Source: Fimbriiglobus sp.
GTDB taxonomy: Bacteria; Planctomycetota; Planctomycetia; Gemmatales; Gemmataceae
Length of the DNA stretch: 58,529 bases
NCBI GenBank assembly: GCA_025362195.1
Contig: JANYHV010000185.1
Coordinates: 1-58,529, forward strand
Direction of reading: 5' to 3'
A program made the translations under genes and the position numbers. This document shows positions 35,468 to 44,058 of this stretch, in pieces. The notes under the pieces were generated by a model. It ran no database searches and was not told where the DNA came from. It saw only the letters and a list, made by a program, of their open reading frames with translations. Position 1 is the first letter of the stretch, and each line of letters starts with the position of its first letter.

Positions 35468-36367
35468 TTACGCCGGCCGGGGCATCGCGGGGGGGATAAT
35501 AGTCGGCCGCGGAATGCGCGGGCGGGTCAGGGCGGGGTCGTCGCGGACGAGCAACCGCTCCAGGAACCAGTTCTCGAACAGGATCATGCCGCAGCCGAGG
35601 GGGATCATTAGCCAGCCCGCCAGGTCGTGGAACACCGCGCGGGCGGCGTCGGACTTGTCCCAGTAAAACAGCACGGCTGTGACCGTGATCCGGGCGACGT
35701 TCGCCAGGACCGCGATCGGCAGGGCCGACAGCAACAGCGCGATCCGTACGGGCAGTGCGGACTTGGTGACCAGGGCGAACGCCGCCGCCAGCGCCAAAAA
35801 GGTCACGCCCATGCCCAGCCCGCTGCACGCCTCGACGACGCCGATGCGCACGTCCTGGACGACGATCACGTTCCCTTCGGTCACGGCCGGCAGGCCGGCG
35901 GTCACGAGCAGGTAGGAACTCATTTGCGTCGCCACGGTTTGCAGTTGCCCGGACATCGCCGTCTGGAGGCGGAACGGGAGCGGCACCATGAAGACGAGGA
36001 ACAACGCGGCCGGCCAGGCCCAACGGAGGGCGGTCTTGCCCCCGGCCGCGAGCGCCGCGCCCAGGGCCGTCGGCACCACCGAGAGTTGGTCGAGGCCGTT
36101 GTAGAAGTAGTACGTTTCGAGGAAGCGGAGGCCGACCCCGAAGGCCAGCGGGAAGACGGCGAGCCAACTCGGGGACAAAGTTCCTTGAGAGAGCATCGCC
36201 CGCCGGCGGTAGAGCAAATAGAGGGCGAAGACCGGCACCAAGTAGCCGTGACTGTACTGGGGGTCGTCCGACCACCGCTCGGCCGCCCGCGCGAGCGTCG
36301 AGCCGTAACCCCAAACGGTGGCGACGAGAAGCGCGGCGAAGACGGTCAGGAACGCCTTAATCGACAT
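35468..36367 (-). CDS. Exosortase (planctomycete type, possibly XrtU)
   Basis: A 299-residue membrane protein with about eight helices. The catalytic triad of the exosortase/archaeosortase family is visible: Cys in VGVVEACSGLGMG (written IGVVEACSGLGMG), Arg in VLANVARITVTAV, and His in AVFHDLAGWLMIP. It should cleave the C-terminal sorting tail of secreted proteins and transfer them to a surface glycan or lipid. It is the first gene of the EPS cluster in transcription order, followed by the BY-kinase and EpsI. Which planctomycete subclass it belongs to, XrtU or another, needs a model search. Confidence 0.92.
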   Translation of the reverse strand: MSIKAFLTVFAALLVATVWGYGSTLARAAERWSDDPQYSHGYLVPVFALYLLYRRRAMLSQGTLSPSWLAVFPLAFGVGLRFLETYYFYNGLDQLSVVPTALGAALAAGGKTALRWAWPAALFLVFMVPLPFRLQTAMSGQLQTVATQMSSYLLVTAGLPAVTEGNVIVVQDVRIGVVEACSGLGMGVTFLALAAAFALVTKSALPVRIALLLSALPIAVLANVARITVTAVLFYWDKSDAARAVFHDLAGWLMIPLGCGMILFENWFLERLLVRDDPALTRPRIPRPTIIPPAMPRPA

Positions 36368-36518
36368 CGGACGAAGCCCTATGCGGTACGAATACGGTCG
36401 TCACGGCGAATCAGTCCCGAAGACGCGGTGATTGTCGTCCGCTCATCCTATGCCGCGCCGCCAGATTTGCCAGCAGGAATTTTGCGACTTTCGCTCAACT
36501 TTTACGATTGGTTCAAGT

Positions 36519-36544
36519 CCCCGGGCCGGGTGCCCGGCCCGGGG
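36519..36544 (-). terminator. Strong GC hairpin after the DUF11/FG-GAP gene
   Basis: A 12-bp perfect stem (ccccgggccggg at 36519-36530 with its complement at 36533-36544) separated by two bases. It lies about 24 bases after the stop of the gene ending at 36568. No T run follows on the minus strand, so it may be an attenuated terminator or an mRNA-stabilising hairpin. Confidence 0.5.
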
Positions 36545-36567
36545 ATTCGAGCGAGTCCGGGCGGGGG

Positions 36568-39500
36568 TTAACCCACGAAGATTCCGCCGCGGAAGTCGGT
36601 GGGGATAATGAACTGGTTCGTGCGGAGGTCGGCCCCATTCGCGCCGAAGTCTTGCACCCGCGGTCCGCCCCCGAGGCCCGCCCCGGTGAGGATGCGGGTT
36701 TGCGGGGCCGTGCCGGTGGTGTCCACGTAGGTCGCCACGCGGACGCCGCCGGTGAAACTCGTCTCGTACGGCTGGAACTGGCCGATCGCCTGGCCGGTCT
36801 GGAGGTTGTACGTCATGACCACCGGCGGGCCGCCGGGGCCGGTGCCCGCGACCAGCCGGGTGGTGCCGCTGGTGTCCAGGTCGCCGAGGGCGATGAAGAT
36901 GCCCTGCCGCGAGGCGGGGTTGCCGGCGAAGAACTCGGCCACCGGTGCGGCCCCCTGGCCCCACACGCGGACGTCCGGGCCGCCCCCGTCGCCGGGGGCC
37001 GTGACGAACCGGTTCGTGCCCGAGTCCACGGCCACGCGGACGCCGCCGCGGAAGCTCGGGGTGTAGGCGAAGAAGTCCCGCAGGACGGTCTGGGACGGGA
37101 TGTCGAAGACGCGGACCCGCGGCCCGCCGCCTTCGCCCGGCCCGGTGACGATCTGGTTGCGGCCGCTGCCGTTCGTGTCGCCCAGGGCGACGTACACGCC
37201 GTTGCGCATTTCCGGCTCGTACACGAAGGCGTTGAACAGCGCCTTGCCGGTGAACCCGTCCACGACGACGAGGCGCGGCCCGCCGCCCTCGGCCGGGGCG
37301 ACGACCACGTCCGGGAAGCCGTCGTTGTTCGCGTCCCCGACCGCGACGTGGACGCCGCCGGTGAACGAGTTCTCGTACGGCCGGAAGCGGAACCGCTCGG
37401 TCCCGTCCGCGTTGTACACGAACACGTCCCCGGGGACGCCGACGCCCGTGCCGACCGCGTAGATCACCTTCGGGGCGGCCCCGATGACGAGCGGGGACGA
37501 CACGGACAGGCTGGACGAACTACTGATCGGCGTGCCGTTCGGGGCGGTCAGGTCGAACTTGACCGCGGCCGTGCCGACGGTGCCGGGCGTCGGCGTCCCG
37601 GTCACGGTGTACACCACGCGGCTGCCGGCGGGCAGGTTGAGCGTGTCGGTCGGGGTGCCGGTGCCGGCCGGCAAGTTGCCCGAGGCCCCGCCGCCGCGCG
37701 TGCTCGTGAACGACACGTTCGACAGGCCGCTCGGCAGGACGCCGGCGATCGACACGCCGTCCGCGCCCGACGGGCCGGAGTTGGTCACGATCACGGTGAA
37801 CGTCGTCGGCTGGCCGATGACGCCGACGATCGTGCTCGGCGAAACCTCGATGGAGATGTTCGCCTGCGGGGTGACGGTCACGTTCGCCGTGGCCAGGTCG
37901 TTCGCCGGGTTACTGTCGGTGACGCCGGCCGGGGCGGTGACGGTGGCCGAGTTGGTCACCGGGCCGGTGACGAGCGGGCTGAGGTTGGCCGTGACGGTGT
38001 ACACGACGGACGCGCCGGACGGCAGGGTGAGCGTCTGGGCGAGGTCGCCGGTTCCGGCGGCCGTGTTCCCGGTCGCCCCGCCGCTCGCCTTGCTCGTGTA
38101 GCTGACCGAGGCGAAGGCGGACGAGAAGGTGTCTTCGAGGGCCGCGCCGGTCACCAGGGACGGGCCGGCGTTCGTGACCGTCAGGGTGTACGTCACCGTG
38201 CTGCCGACAATGGCCGACGCGGGCATGCCGACGATGGTGACGCCGAGGTCGGCCGACCGGACGATCGTGCCGGTCGTGGACGCGCTGCTCTTGCTGGGGT
38301 CGGTGTTGACCTGCGAGGCGGGGACGCTGGCCGCGACTTTCGCCGTGACCGCGCCCGAGGCCGCGGGGTCGAGCGTGCCGGTGACGGTGTACGTCACGAG
38401 GCCGCCCGGCGGGAGGGTCAAGGTGTTGGCGACCGGGCCGCTGCCGCCGGCGTTGCCGGTGGCCCCGCCCGACGCCGTGCTCGTGAAGGTGACGCCGTTC
38501 AAAGTGGCCGGGAGCGTGTTACTCACGCCGACGCCGGTCAGCGTCGAGGGGCCGGGGTTGGCCACGGTGATCGTGTAGCTCGCCTTCGACCCGGCGGTCA
38601 GGGCGGACGACGAGATCGTCACGACGGCGTTGCCGACGGTTTGCACGGCGTAGTTCGCCGCCGAGGTGTTGTCGGCCGGGTTGATGTCGGTGACCGGCCC
38701 GGTCGGCAGGCCGGCCGTGAAGGTCGTGGCGAGCATCGAGGTCGCCGCCGGGGCGATCGTGCCGGTGATCGTGTACACGGCCGTGCCCATCGCCGGCAGC
38801 GTCAGCACGTCGTTCGGCGTGCCGCTGCCCGCGGCGGTCGCGCCGGTCGCCCCGCCGCTCAGGGCGCTGGTGAACGTCAGGCCGGTGAGTTCGGCGGGCA
38901 GGGTGCCGGTGAAGGTCACGCCCGCGGCCGTCGAGGAGCCGGCGTTCGTGACGGTGACGGTGACGGTCGCCTTCGTGCCGGCGGTCAGCGGGACGGCCGG
39001 GGCGACCGACTGGGAGACGACGACGTTCGCCGTCTGGACGGTCGAAACCGGCGTCGAGAGCGAGGCGACGAACAGCGGGTCGGGGTCGTAGCTCGTGCCG
39101 TCGTACTTGGCCTGCGTCGAGAGCGCGCCGGGGGTCGGCAGGAACAGGGACGTGGCGCTCGCGTCGCCGGGAAGGACGAAGCCGATGCCGGTCGCCGAGT
39201 CCATGCGGTCCTGGGCGGTCATGTTGACCAGGCGGACCTGACTGACGAGTGCCCCGGCGGGCACGCCGAGGTCGGTGAGGTCGTACTCGGTGGCGAACGC
39301 GCCGGTGGTCGGTGCCCCGCTGTAGAAGCCGAACTTGTTGGCCGGGGTGTAGTACCAGCGGGTCCAGGTGCCGGAGTCCACGACGAACGCCTGGACCATG
39401 TACGCTTCGGGCACCGAAGAGCCGGCGGTCTTACTGCCCGACTCGAACGAGAGCAGGTCGGCCCCCGCGTTGTTCTGGATCGCCCGCTGGCCGGTGTACT

Positions 39501-39858
39501 CCAACAGGACGCCGCTCCGCTTGGTCGTGCCGTCGTCGCCGGACGGCAGGTTGAGGGCGCGCGGCCCGGACCCGCCGAAGAACACCGTGCCGAGGGCGAG
39601 ATTCGAGTTGAACCCCGGGGCCGGGGCGTCCGGGAAGCTCACCGCCGCGAACGTCGCGCTCGTCGGCACGTCCGACACCAGCGCGCCGTCGAAAGTCGCG
39701 TTGGCGGCCAGGAACGACGCCTTGTCCGGGGCCGCCGAGTCGTCGAACGAGTACCCGGCGAACGTGAACACCGCCGGGGTGTCCCGGGCCTCCAGGGCTT
39801 CCAGCGTAAACTTGGCCGGTCGAGAAGTGGTCCGGGGGTGGGGGAAACGCATGATCAT
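36568..39858 (-). CDS. Large secreted DUF11/FG-GAP repeat protein
   Basis: A 1096-residue protein. Residues about 10-30 hold RPAKFTLEALEARDTPAVFT, the planctomycete LExLExR N-terminal motif of surface proteins. A beta-rich domain follows, then about five DUF11-type repeats (residues about 250-780; for example VTVTNAGSSTAAGVTFTGTL and YTLTVTNAGPSLVTGAALED). The C-terminal third carries about five FG-GAP-like repeats with VAVGDANNDGFPDVVVAPAE and GPGEGGGPRVRVFD, forming a possible beta-propeller with Asp-rich calcium sites. An adhesive or matrix role is likely. The MIMRF start at 39858 gives the motif near the N-terminus; the track start at 39912 is an alternative. Confidence 0.88.
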   Translation of the reverse strand: MIMRFPHPRTTSRPAKFTLEALEARDTPAVFTFAGYSFDDSAAPDKASFLAANATFDGALVSDVPTSATFAAVSFPDAPAPGFNSNLALGTVFFGGSGPRALNLPSGDDGTTKRSGVLLEYTGQRAIQNNAGADLLSFESGSKTAGSSVPEAYMVQAFVVDSGTWTRWYYTPANKFGFYSGAPTTGAFATEYDLTDLGVPAGALVSQVRLVNMTAQDRMDSATGIGFVLPGDASATSLFLPTPGALSTQAKYDGTSYDPDPLFVASLSTPVSTVQTANVVVSQSVAPAVPLTAGTKATVTVTVTNAGSSTAAGVTFTGTLPAELTGLTFTSALSGGATGATAAGSGTPNDVLTLPAMGTAVYTITGTIAPAATSMLATTFTAGLPTGPVTDINPADNTSAANYAVQTVGNAVVTISSSALTAGSKASYTITVANPGPSTLTGVGVSNTLPATLNGVTFTSTASGGATGNAGGSGPVANTLTLPPGGLVTYTVTGTLDPAASGAVTAKVAASVPASQVNTDPSKSSASTTGTIVRSADLGVTIVGMPASAIVGSTVTYTLTVTNAGPSLVTGAALEDTFSSAFASVSYTSKASGGATGNTAAGTGDLAQTLTLPSGASVVYTVTANLSPLVTGPVTNSATVTAPAGVTDSNPANDLATANVTVTPQANISIEVSPSTIVGVIGQPTTFTVIVTNSGPSGADGVSIAGVLPSGLSNVSFTSTRGGGASGNLPAGTGTPTDTLNLPAGSRVVYTVTGTPTPGTVGTAAVKFDLTAPNGTPISSSSSLSVSSPLVIGAAPKVIYAVGTGVGVPGDVFVYNADGTERFRFRPYENSFTGGVHVAVGDANNDGFPDVVVAPAEGGGPRLVVVDGFTGKALFNAFVYEPEMRNGVYVALGDTNGSGRNQIVTGPGEGGGPRVRVFDIPSQTVLRDFFAYTPSFRGGVRVAVDSGTNRFVTAPGDGGGPDVRVWGQGAAPVAEFFAGNPASRQGIFIALGDLDTSGTTRLVAGTGPGGPPVVMTYNLQTGQAIGQFQPYETSFTGGVRVATYVDTTGTAPQTRILTGAGLGGGPRVQDFGANGADLRTNQFIIPTDFRGGIFVG

Positions 39859-40285
39859 TCGCCGCCAATTCGTGGGGGTGGGGGTGGGTGGGAAAATCGT
39901 CTGGTCCGCCAACGAGTCCGGTCGGACCGATCCGAGTGGTCAACTCGATCGTTCTGGTCCCGGCAGATATCCCAACCTGCCATTCCGACGCTCGCCGGGC
40001 AGATTAGTTTCCGCTCAAGGCAATTTCATAGCACAGTCGGAACGGTCGATGTCCGAGGAACCGTCGGCGTAGACGCAAACCATCGCCAAAATCAACTTAC
40101 TGCACCAGTTCTTACGCGAAAATGGTAAATTGGGTACTTTCGGGCAATAAACTTTGACACAACCGTCGCCACCGGCCTCCCGACATTCCCGACATCCGCG
40201 CCACCCCCGGGAGTCCGCACGCTCGCCGGCGGGGCGCGCCGGGCGTATGCTCTTGCGCAGCCCCTTTCCCCGCGGAGTCTGCGCC
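39859..40285. other. Divergent intergenic region
   Basis: About 427 bases between two divergently transcribed genes, so promoters for both should lie here. An AT-rich part at about 40015-40155 is visible. I recognised no repeat or RNA gene. See the motif at 40246-40282 for the plus-strand gene. Confidence 0.5.
40246..40282 (+). promoter_or_regulatory. Possible promoter and shared leader motif for the epimerase gene
   Basis: TATGCT at 40246-40251 could be a -10 box. It is followed by TTCCCCGCGGAGTCTGC at 40266-40282, just before the ATG. Almost the same 17 bases (TTCCCCGCGGAGTCCGC) lie upstream of the acetyltransferase gene at 54274. Function unknown. Confidence 0.35.
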
Positions 40286-41407
40286 ATGCGACGATTGTTT
40301 TCCCTCCTGGCGGTCCTGGCGGCCCCCCTGTTCGGGACGGCCGCCGGTTCCGGCACCGGGCCGGCGTTTGAAGAAACTCCGTTCGGCAAACTGCCCGACG
40401 GGACGGCCGTCACGCGGTACACGCTCGTCAACAAGAACGGCGTTCGGGTGTCAATTCTGAGCTACGGCGGGATCGTGGCGAGCTTCGAGGCCCCCGACCG
40501 CGCCGGCAAGTTCGCCGACATCGTGCTCGGCTTCGACGACTTGAAGGGCTACCTCGACGGCAGCCCGTACTTCGGCTGCATCACCGGCCGCGGGGCCAAC
40601 CGCATCGCCGCCGGCAAGTTCTCGCTCGCCGGCAAGGAGTACACCGTCACCGGGGCCAACCCGCACGCCCTGCACGGCGGCACCAAGGGATTCGACAAGC
40701 GGCTTTGGAAGGCCGAGCCGGCGATGACCGCCAACGGCCCGAGCGTGAAGTTGACCTACACGAGCAAGGACGGCGAAGAGGGCTTCCCCGGCAACCTCGC
40801 CACGACCGTGACGTACACCCTGCAGAGCGACAACGGCCTGCGCATCGACTACCTGGCCACGACCGACAAGCCGACCGTCGTCAACCTCACGAACCACAGC
40901 TACTTCAACCTCGCCGGGCACAACGCGGGCGAGATCCTCGGGCACACGCTCCAACTCGTCGCCGACAAGTACACCCCCGGCGACGCGGCCATGATCCCCA
41001 CCGGCAAGATCGCCCCGGTCGCCGGGACGCCGTTCGACTTCACCACGCCGACCGTCATCGGCACGCGCTTGAAGGAAACCGGCGGCGACCCCGTCGGCTA
41101 CGACTTGAACTTCGTCCACGGGATGAAGCGGGAGGAGAACGCGAAGCTCGTGGCCACGGTCACCGAGCCGAAGAGCGGGCGGATTCTCGAAGTGCTGACG
41201 ACCGAGCCGGGGGTGCAGCTCTACACGGGCAACTTCCTGGGCAAGGAGGTCGGCAAAGGGGGCGCGGCGTACAAGCAGTACCACGCCTTCTGCCTCGAAG
41301 CCCAGCACTTCCCCGACTCGCCGAACCAGCCCGACTTCCCGAGCGTCACGCTGAAGCCGGGCGAGGAGTACCGCCAGACGACGGTCTACCGCGTCAGCGC
41401 GAAGTGA
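40286..41407 (+). CDS. galM: Secreted aldose 1-epimerase (galactose mutarotase)
   Basis: A 373-residue protein with an N-terminal signal (LFSLLAVLAAPLFGTAAGSG). The mutarotase motifs are present: YGGIVASFEAPDR, NRIAAGKFSLAGKEYTV with HALHGGTKGFDKRLW, the histidine in VVNLTNHSYFNLAGH, and the C-terminal CLEAQHFPDSPNQP, whose Glu is the catalytic base. It interconverts alpha and beta sugar anomers, here probably in the periplasm. The ATG at 40286 gives the signal peptide; the track's 44-residue extension has no clear role. Its 3' end overlaps the convergent DUF2784 gene by 14 bases. Confidence 0.95.
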   Translation: MRRLFSLLAVLAAPLFGTAAGSGTGPAFEETPFGKLPDGTAVTRYTLVNKNGVRVSILSYGGIVASFEAPDRAGKFADIVLGFDDLKGYLDGSPYFGCITGRGANRIAAGKFSLAGKEYTVTGANPHALHGGTKGFDKRLWKAEPAMTANGPSVKLTYTSKDGEEGFPGNLATTVTYTLQSDNGLRIDYLATTDKPTVVNLTNHSYFNLAGHNAGEILGHTLQLVADKYTPGDAAMIPTGKIAPVAGTPFDFTTPTVIGTRLKETGGDPVGYDLNFVHGMKREENAKLVATVTEPKSGRILEVLTTEPGVQLYTGNFLGKEVGKGGAAYKQYHAFCLEAQHFPDSPNQPDFPSVTLKPGEEYRQTTVYRVSAK

Positions 41408-41828
41408 CCGCCCGGCGGCGGAAGCGGCGCGGCGGGTAGAGCAGGAACGCCTGGACCACGATCAAGAACACCGCGATGTACGCCGTCGTGAAGAAGCCTT
41501 CCGGCGGCGTACCGTTGGTAAAGTACTGATCGACGAAGAGCAGGTTGTGCAGCACGCGGCCCATGAACGTCTCGCCGTCCAGGGCCGCCGCCTGCCCGCC
41601 GAGGGCGCGGAGTTGTTCTTCCCACTCGCTCAGCGGGCAGCGGATGCCCATGACCGCTTCGTAAGCGACGATGGCGATGGCGGTGATGTGCGTCCAGCGG
41701 AACCACGGGTTGCGGCCGCACGACCACTTCAATGCCCCGGCCAGGACGATGAAGACTTGGCCGAGCAGAACGTAGGCGACGTAAGCCAGGTGCAACCCGA
41801 CGACCACGTCGGCGAGAATGCCGTACAT
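41394..41828 (-). CDS. DUF2784 family membrane protein
   Basis: A 144-residue protein with about four membrane helices: ILADVVVGLHLAYVAYVLLG, then THITAIAIVAYEAVMGIRCP with the conserved CPLSEWEEQLR, and AYIAVFLIVVQAFLLYPP. This is the layout of DUF2784, an uncharacterised inner-membrane family. The ATG at 41828 is preferred to 41861 because a GGAG lies about seven bases upstream and the protein then begins MYGILADVV, as in the family. It converges with galM and overlaps its last 14 bases. Confidence 0.85.
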   Translation of the reverse strand: MYGILADVVVGLHLAYVAYVLLGQVFIVLAGALKWSCGRNPWFRWTHITAIAIVAYEAVMGIRCPLSEWEEQLRALGGQAAALDGETFMGRVLHNLLFVDQYFTNGTPPEGFFTTAYIAVFLIVVQAFLLYPPRRFRRRAVTSR

Positions 41829-41915
41829 GCCACGACTCCAAAAGTGCTGGGGCGACAGCATTTCGAGCCGCAGGGCAAGGGATTTATTCCCGAATTCCCG
41901 CGAGTCGGAAGCCGG

Positions 41916-42146
41916 CTACGCGATCTTTTGCGCCGCCCCGGTGCCGGCGGTGGGCGGCGGCAACGGCTGGCCGTCCTGGCGGGCGACATCGACCCATTCC
42001 TCGACGATCAGGCACAACTCCCGGTAGACCTCGATCTCGTCGGACCCGTGGCAACACGGCCCGATCATGCCCGGGCACTGGCCGACGAACGCGCCGTCCG
42101 CTTCCGACCACTCGACAATATTGACGTACCGCCCGGCGTCGCTCAC
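41916..42146 (-). CDS. HicB-like antitoxin-family protein, without HicA
   Basis: A 76-residue protein with YVNIVEWSEADGAFVGQCPG, then CCHGSDEIEVYRELCLIVEE. This is the partial RNase H-like fold of the HicB family, whose members normally neutralise the HicA RNA-cutting toxin. There is no HicA-like ORF directly up- or downstream. HicB-like proteins of this short type, lacking a C-terminal DNA-binding domain, are common and may not be antitoxins at all. Function therefore open. Confidence 0.7.
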   Translation of the reverse strand: MSDAGRYVNIVEWSEADGAFVGQCPGMIGPCCHGSDEIEVYRELCLIVEEWVDVARQDGQPLPPPTAGTGAAQKIA

Positions 42147-42188
42147 TGGTCGTCCTCCTCGTCATCATCGGGCATTTTACAAACTATT

Positions 42189-42331
42189 CCCGGCGAGCGG
42201 CAGTGCGTCAGCCCGCCGGTCCGACCTGGAATGGGAAGTTTCCACGTGCGGGGAGTTTCCGGATGCTCGCCCGGGGAAACTCGACGCATTCCAGGTCGGA
42301 CCGGCGGGCTGACGCACCGCCGCTCGCCGGG
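42189..42331. repeat. 143-base inverted-repeat element (45-base arms)
   Basis: Arms at 42189-42233 and 42287-42331 are reverse complements at 44 of 45 positions (cccggcgagcgg... against ...ccgctcgccggg). The 53-base centre contains its own stem (gagtttcc with ggaaactc). The whole can fold into one long hairpin. It is not a simple terminator, since the sigma-factor hairpin lies separately at 42337-42370. It could be a non-autonomous mobile element, a REP/BIME-like unit, or a structured RNA. Confidence 0.85.
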
Positions 42332-42336
42332 AATGC

Positions 42337-42370
42337 CAACGGGCCGCGGACTTTCGCCCGCGGCCCGTTG
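42337..42370 (-). terminator. Hairpin after the sigma-factor gene
   Basis: A 13-bp perfect stem (caacgggccgcgg with its complement) lies 20 bases after the stop of the sigma-factor gene. No T run follows on the minus strand, so termination strength is uncertain. Confidence 0.5.
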
Positions 42371-42390
42371 CGTTTCGTCGTCGCGTCGCC

Positions 42391-44058
42391 TTACGGCATC
42401 TCGACGTTTTCTTCGGCCGCCTTCTCGCGGAGTTGTTTCATGCCGCGGACGTTGATCTGCCGGACGCGCTCCTTCGTGATGCCGAAGTGCCGGCCGATCT
42501 GCTCCAGCGTCATCTCCTCGTTGCCGTCGATGCCGGTCCGCATCTTGATCACTTCGCGGGTCCGCGGGTCGAGGTAATTAAGCAGGCGGTTGACCTTATC
42601 CCGGGCCTGGCCGGCGGCGGCGAGGACTTCCTGCTCGTCGGTGCGGACGTCGGCCTTGCCGTCGAAGAGTTCGTCGGTGCCGGTCATGTACCGCTGCTTG
42701 CGGGTGTTCTCGTCCGGGATCGACCGGGCGAAGTTCTTCATCACCGCCCAGGTGGCGTAGGTGCTGAACTTGTTGCCCCGGCTGTAGTCGAACTTCTCGA
42801 CCGCCCGCATGATGCTGACGTTCGCGTCCGACTTCAACTCGTCCAAGTTCTGGCCCGGTTGCAGGTGCTTGGTCGCCAGGTTGTGGACGAGCCGCTGGTT
42901 GCACTCGATGAGCAGGTCTCGCACGCCCTTCACGGCCGTGTGGTACTCCTCGACCTTTTGCAAGTCTTGGGCGCGGGCGCGGGCCGGGTCGATGGCGTCC
43001 CGCACCTGGTTCAGCCGGTGCTTGAGGTAATTCATCTTGCGGAACAGGTGGGCCTCCTGCTCGCGGCTCAGCAGCGGCCGCTCGTACAGGTAGGCCATCT
43101 GGGCGTCCACGTCCTTGGGGGCACGCATGGTGTGCACCTTGCCGAAGAAGTCTTCCTCGTTGGGCATCGGCCCGAGGATGACGTCCGTCAGCGCGGGGTC
43201 GCTGAACTCGGGGCTGTCCATGTAATCGGCCGGGGCGGCGAGCAGGCGCTCGGCGCGGACCTCGTTGATGACGGTATAAATACTTGAGGCGGTGCGCCCG
43301 TAGTTCTTGGCGATCAGTTTCATCGACGTGCCCTCCTGGAAGGCCTGATAAATCTGGTGTTTGGAAGCCGCGTCCAGCGGCCCGTTGCGACCGGGGAACA
43401 CCGCGCTGTCGGGGTGCACCCGGTCGAAGTTTTTAATCGTGTACCGGACCGCTTCCGTACTCCGGCCGAGGCGGTCGGCGATGCTCTTGCTCACTTCCGT
43501 CAAGTTGCGGCCGCCCGAGGCCAGCCGCCGCGCGCTCAGCACGATGTCGTCCTTCTCGGAGTCCGACAGGTGGCTGAACCGCGCCCCGCGGGCCACTTGG
43601 TCCCGGTGCCCCGCGGCGAACGATTCGACCGCGGCCACGGGGAAGGCCAGCGTCTTCCGGCCGTCCCGCAGGACGTGCCGGGCGAGCAGCCCTTGCATCC
43701 GCCAGCGGCTCACCGTCTTCGTCGAAACGTGGAACTTCTTGCTCACTTCGTCGAGCGTGAACAGCGGTTCGGCGATCAACTCGATCGGCACCGGCGGGAG
43801 CGACTGCTCGACCTTGTGGACGAACAGCCCGAGGTCGTGCTTGAGGTCGGCCCCGGGGATCAAAAGCTCGGTCGCGTCGTCCGGCCGGTAGTCGGTCAGC
43901 TTGAAGACGACGTAGCTGTACGGGTAGACTCGTTTGGTCTCGACTTCGGCTAGGAGTTGTTGGGCCTTGGCCACTTGCTCCAGCCGGCGGGCCGGCGGGG
44001 CGAAGCGGACTTGCTGGTCCGTTAATTCGCGCAGGGATCGTTGTTTAAAGTTTGTCAT
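42391..44058 (-). CDS. Sigma-70 family factor with N-terminal helix-turn-helix modules
   Basis: A 555-residue protein. The C-terminal 270 residues form a group-1/2-like sigma factor: RPLLSREQEAHLFRKMNYLK (region 1.2), LDELKSDANVSIMRAVEKFD and GNKFSTYATWAVMKNFARSI (region 2), and MTLEQIGRHFGITKERVRQI (region 4). The N-terminal half is unusual: PLFTLDEVSKKFHVSTKTVS plus RWRMQGLLARHVL looks like a MerR/excisionase-type HTH, and two more HTH-like stretches follow (SIADRLGRSTEAVRYTIKNF; KNYGRTASSIYTVINEVRAE). It directs RNA polymerase to a promoter class, not known here. A GGAGGGG ribosome-binding site supports the start at 44058. Confidence 0.92.
   Translation of the reverse strand: MTNFKQRSLRELTDQQVRFAPPARRLEQVAKAQQLLAEVETKRVYPYSYVVFKLTDYRPDDATELLIPGADLKHDLGLFVHKVEQSLPPVPIELIAEPLFTLDEVSKKFHVSTKTVSRWRMQGLLARHVLRDGRKTLAFPVAAVESFAAGHRDQVARGARFSHLSDSEKDDIVLSARRLASGGRNLTEVSKSIADRLGRSTEAVRYTIKNFDRVHPDSAVFPGRNGPLDAASKHQIYQAFQEGTSMKLIAKNYGRTASSIYTVINEVRAERLLAAPADYMDSPEFSDPALTDVILGPMPNEEDFFGKVHTMRAPKDVDAQMAYLYERPLLSREQEAHLFRKMNYLKHRLNQVRDAIDPARARAQDLQKVEEYHTAVKGVRDLLIECNQRLVHNLATKHLQPGQNLDELKSDANVSIMRAVEKFDYSRGNKFSTYATWAVMKNFARSIPDENTRKQRYMTGTDELFDGKADVRTDEQEVLAAAGQARDKVNRLLNYLDPRTREVIKMRTGIDGNEEMTLEQIGRHFGITKERVRQINVRGMKQLREKAAEENVEMP

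Noticed and set aside
36508-40128. Plus-strand ORF of 1206 residues
   Set aside because: Antisense shadow of the DUF11/FG-GAP gene, low-complexity and running past the real gene's ends.
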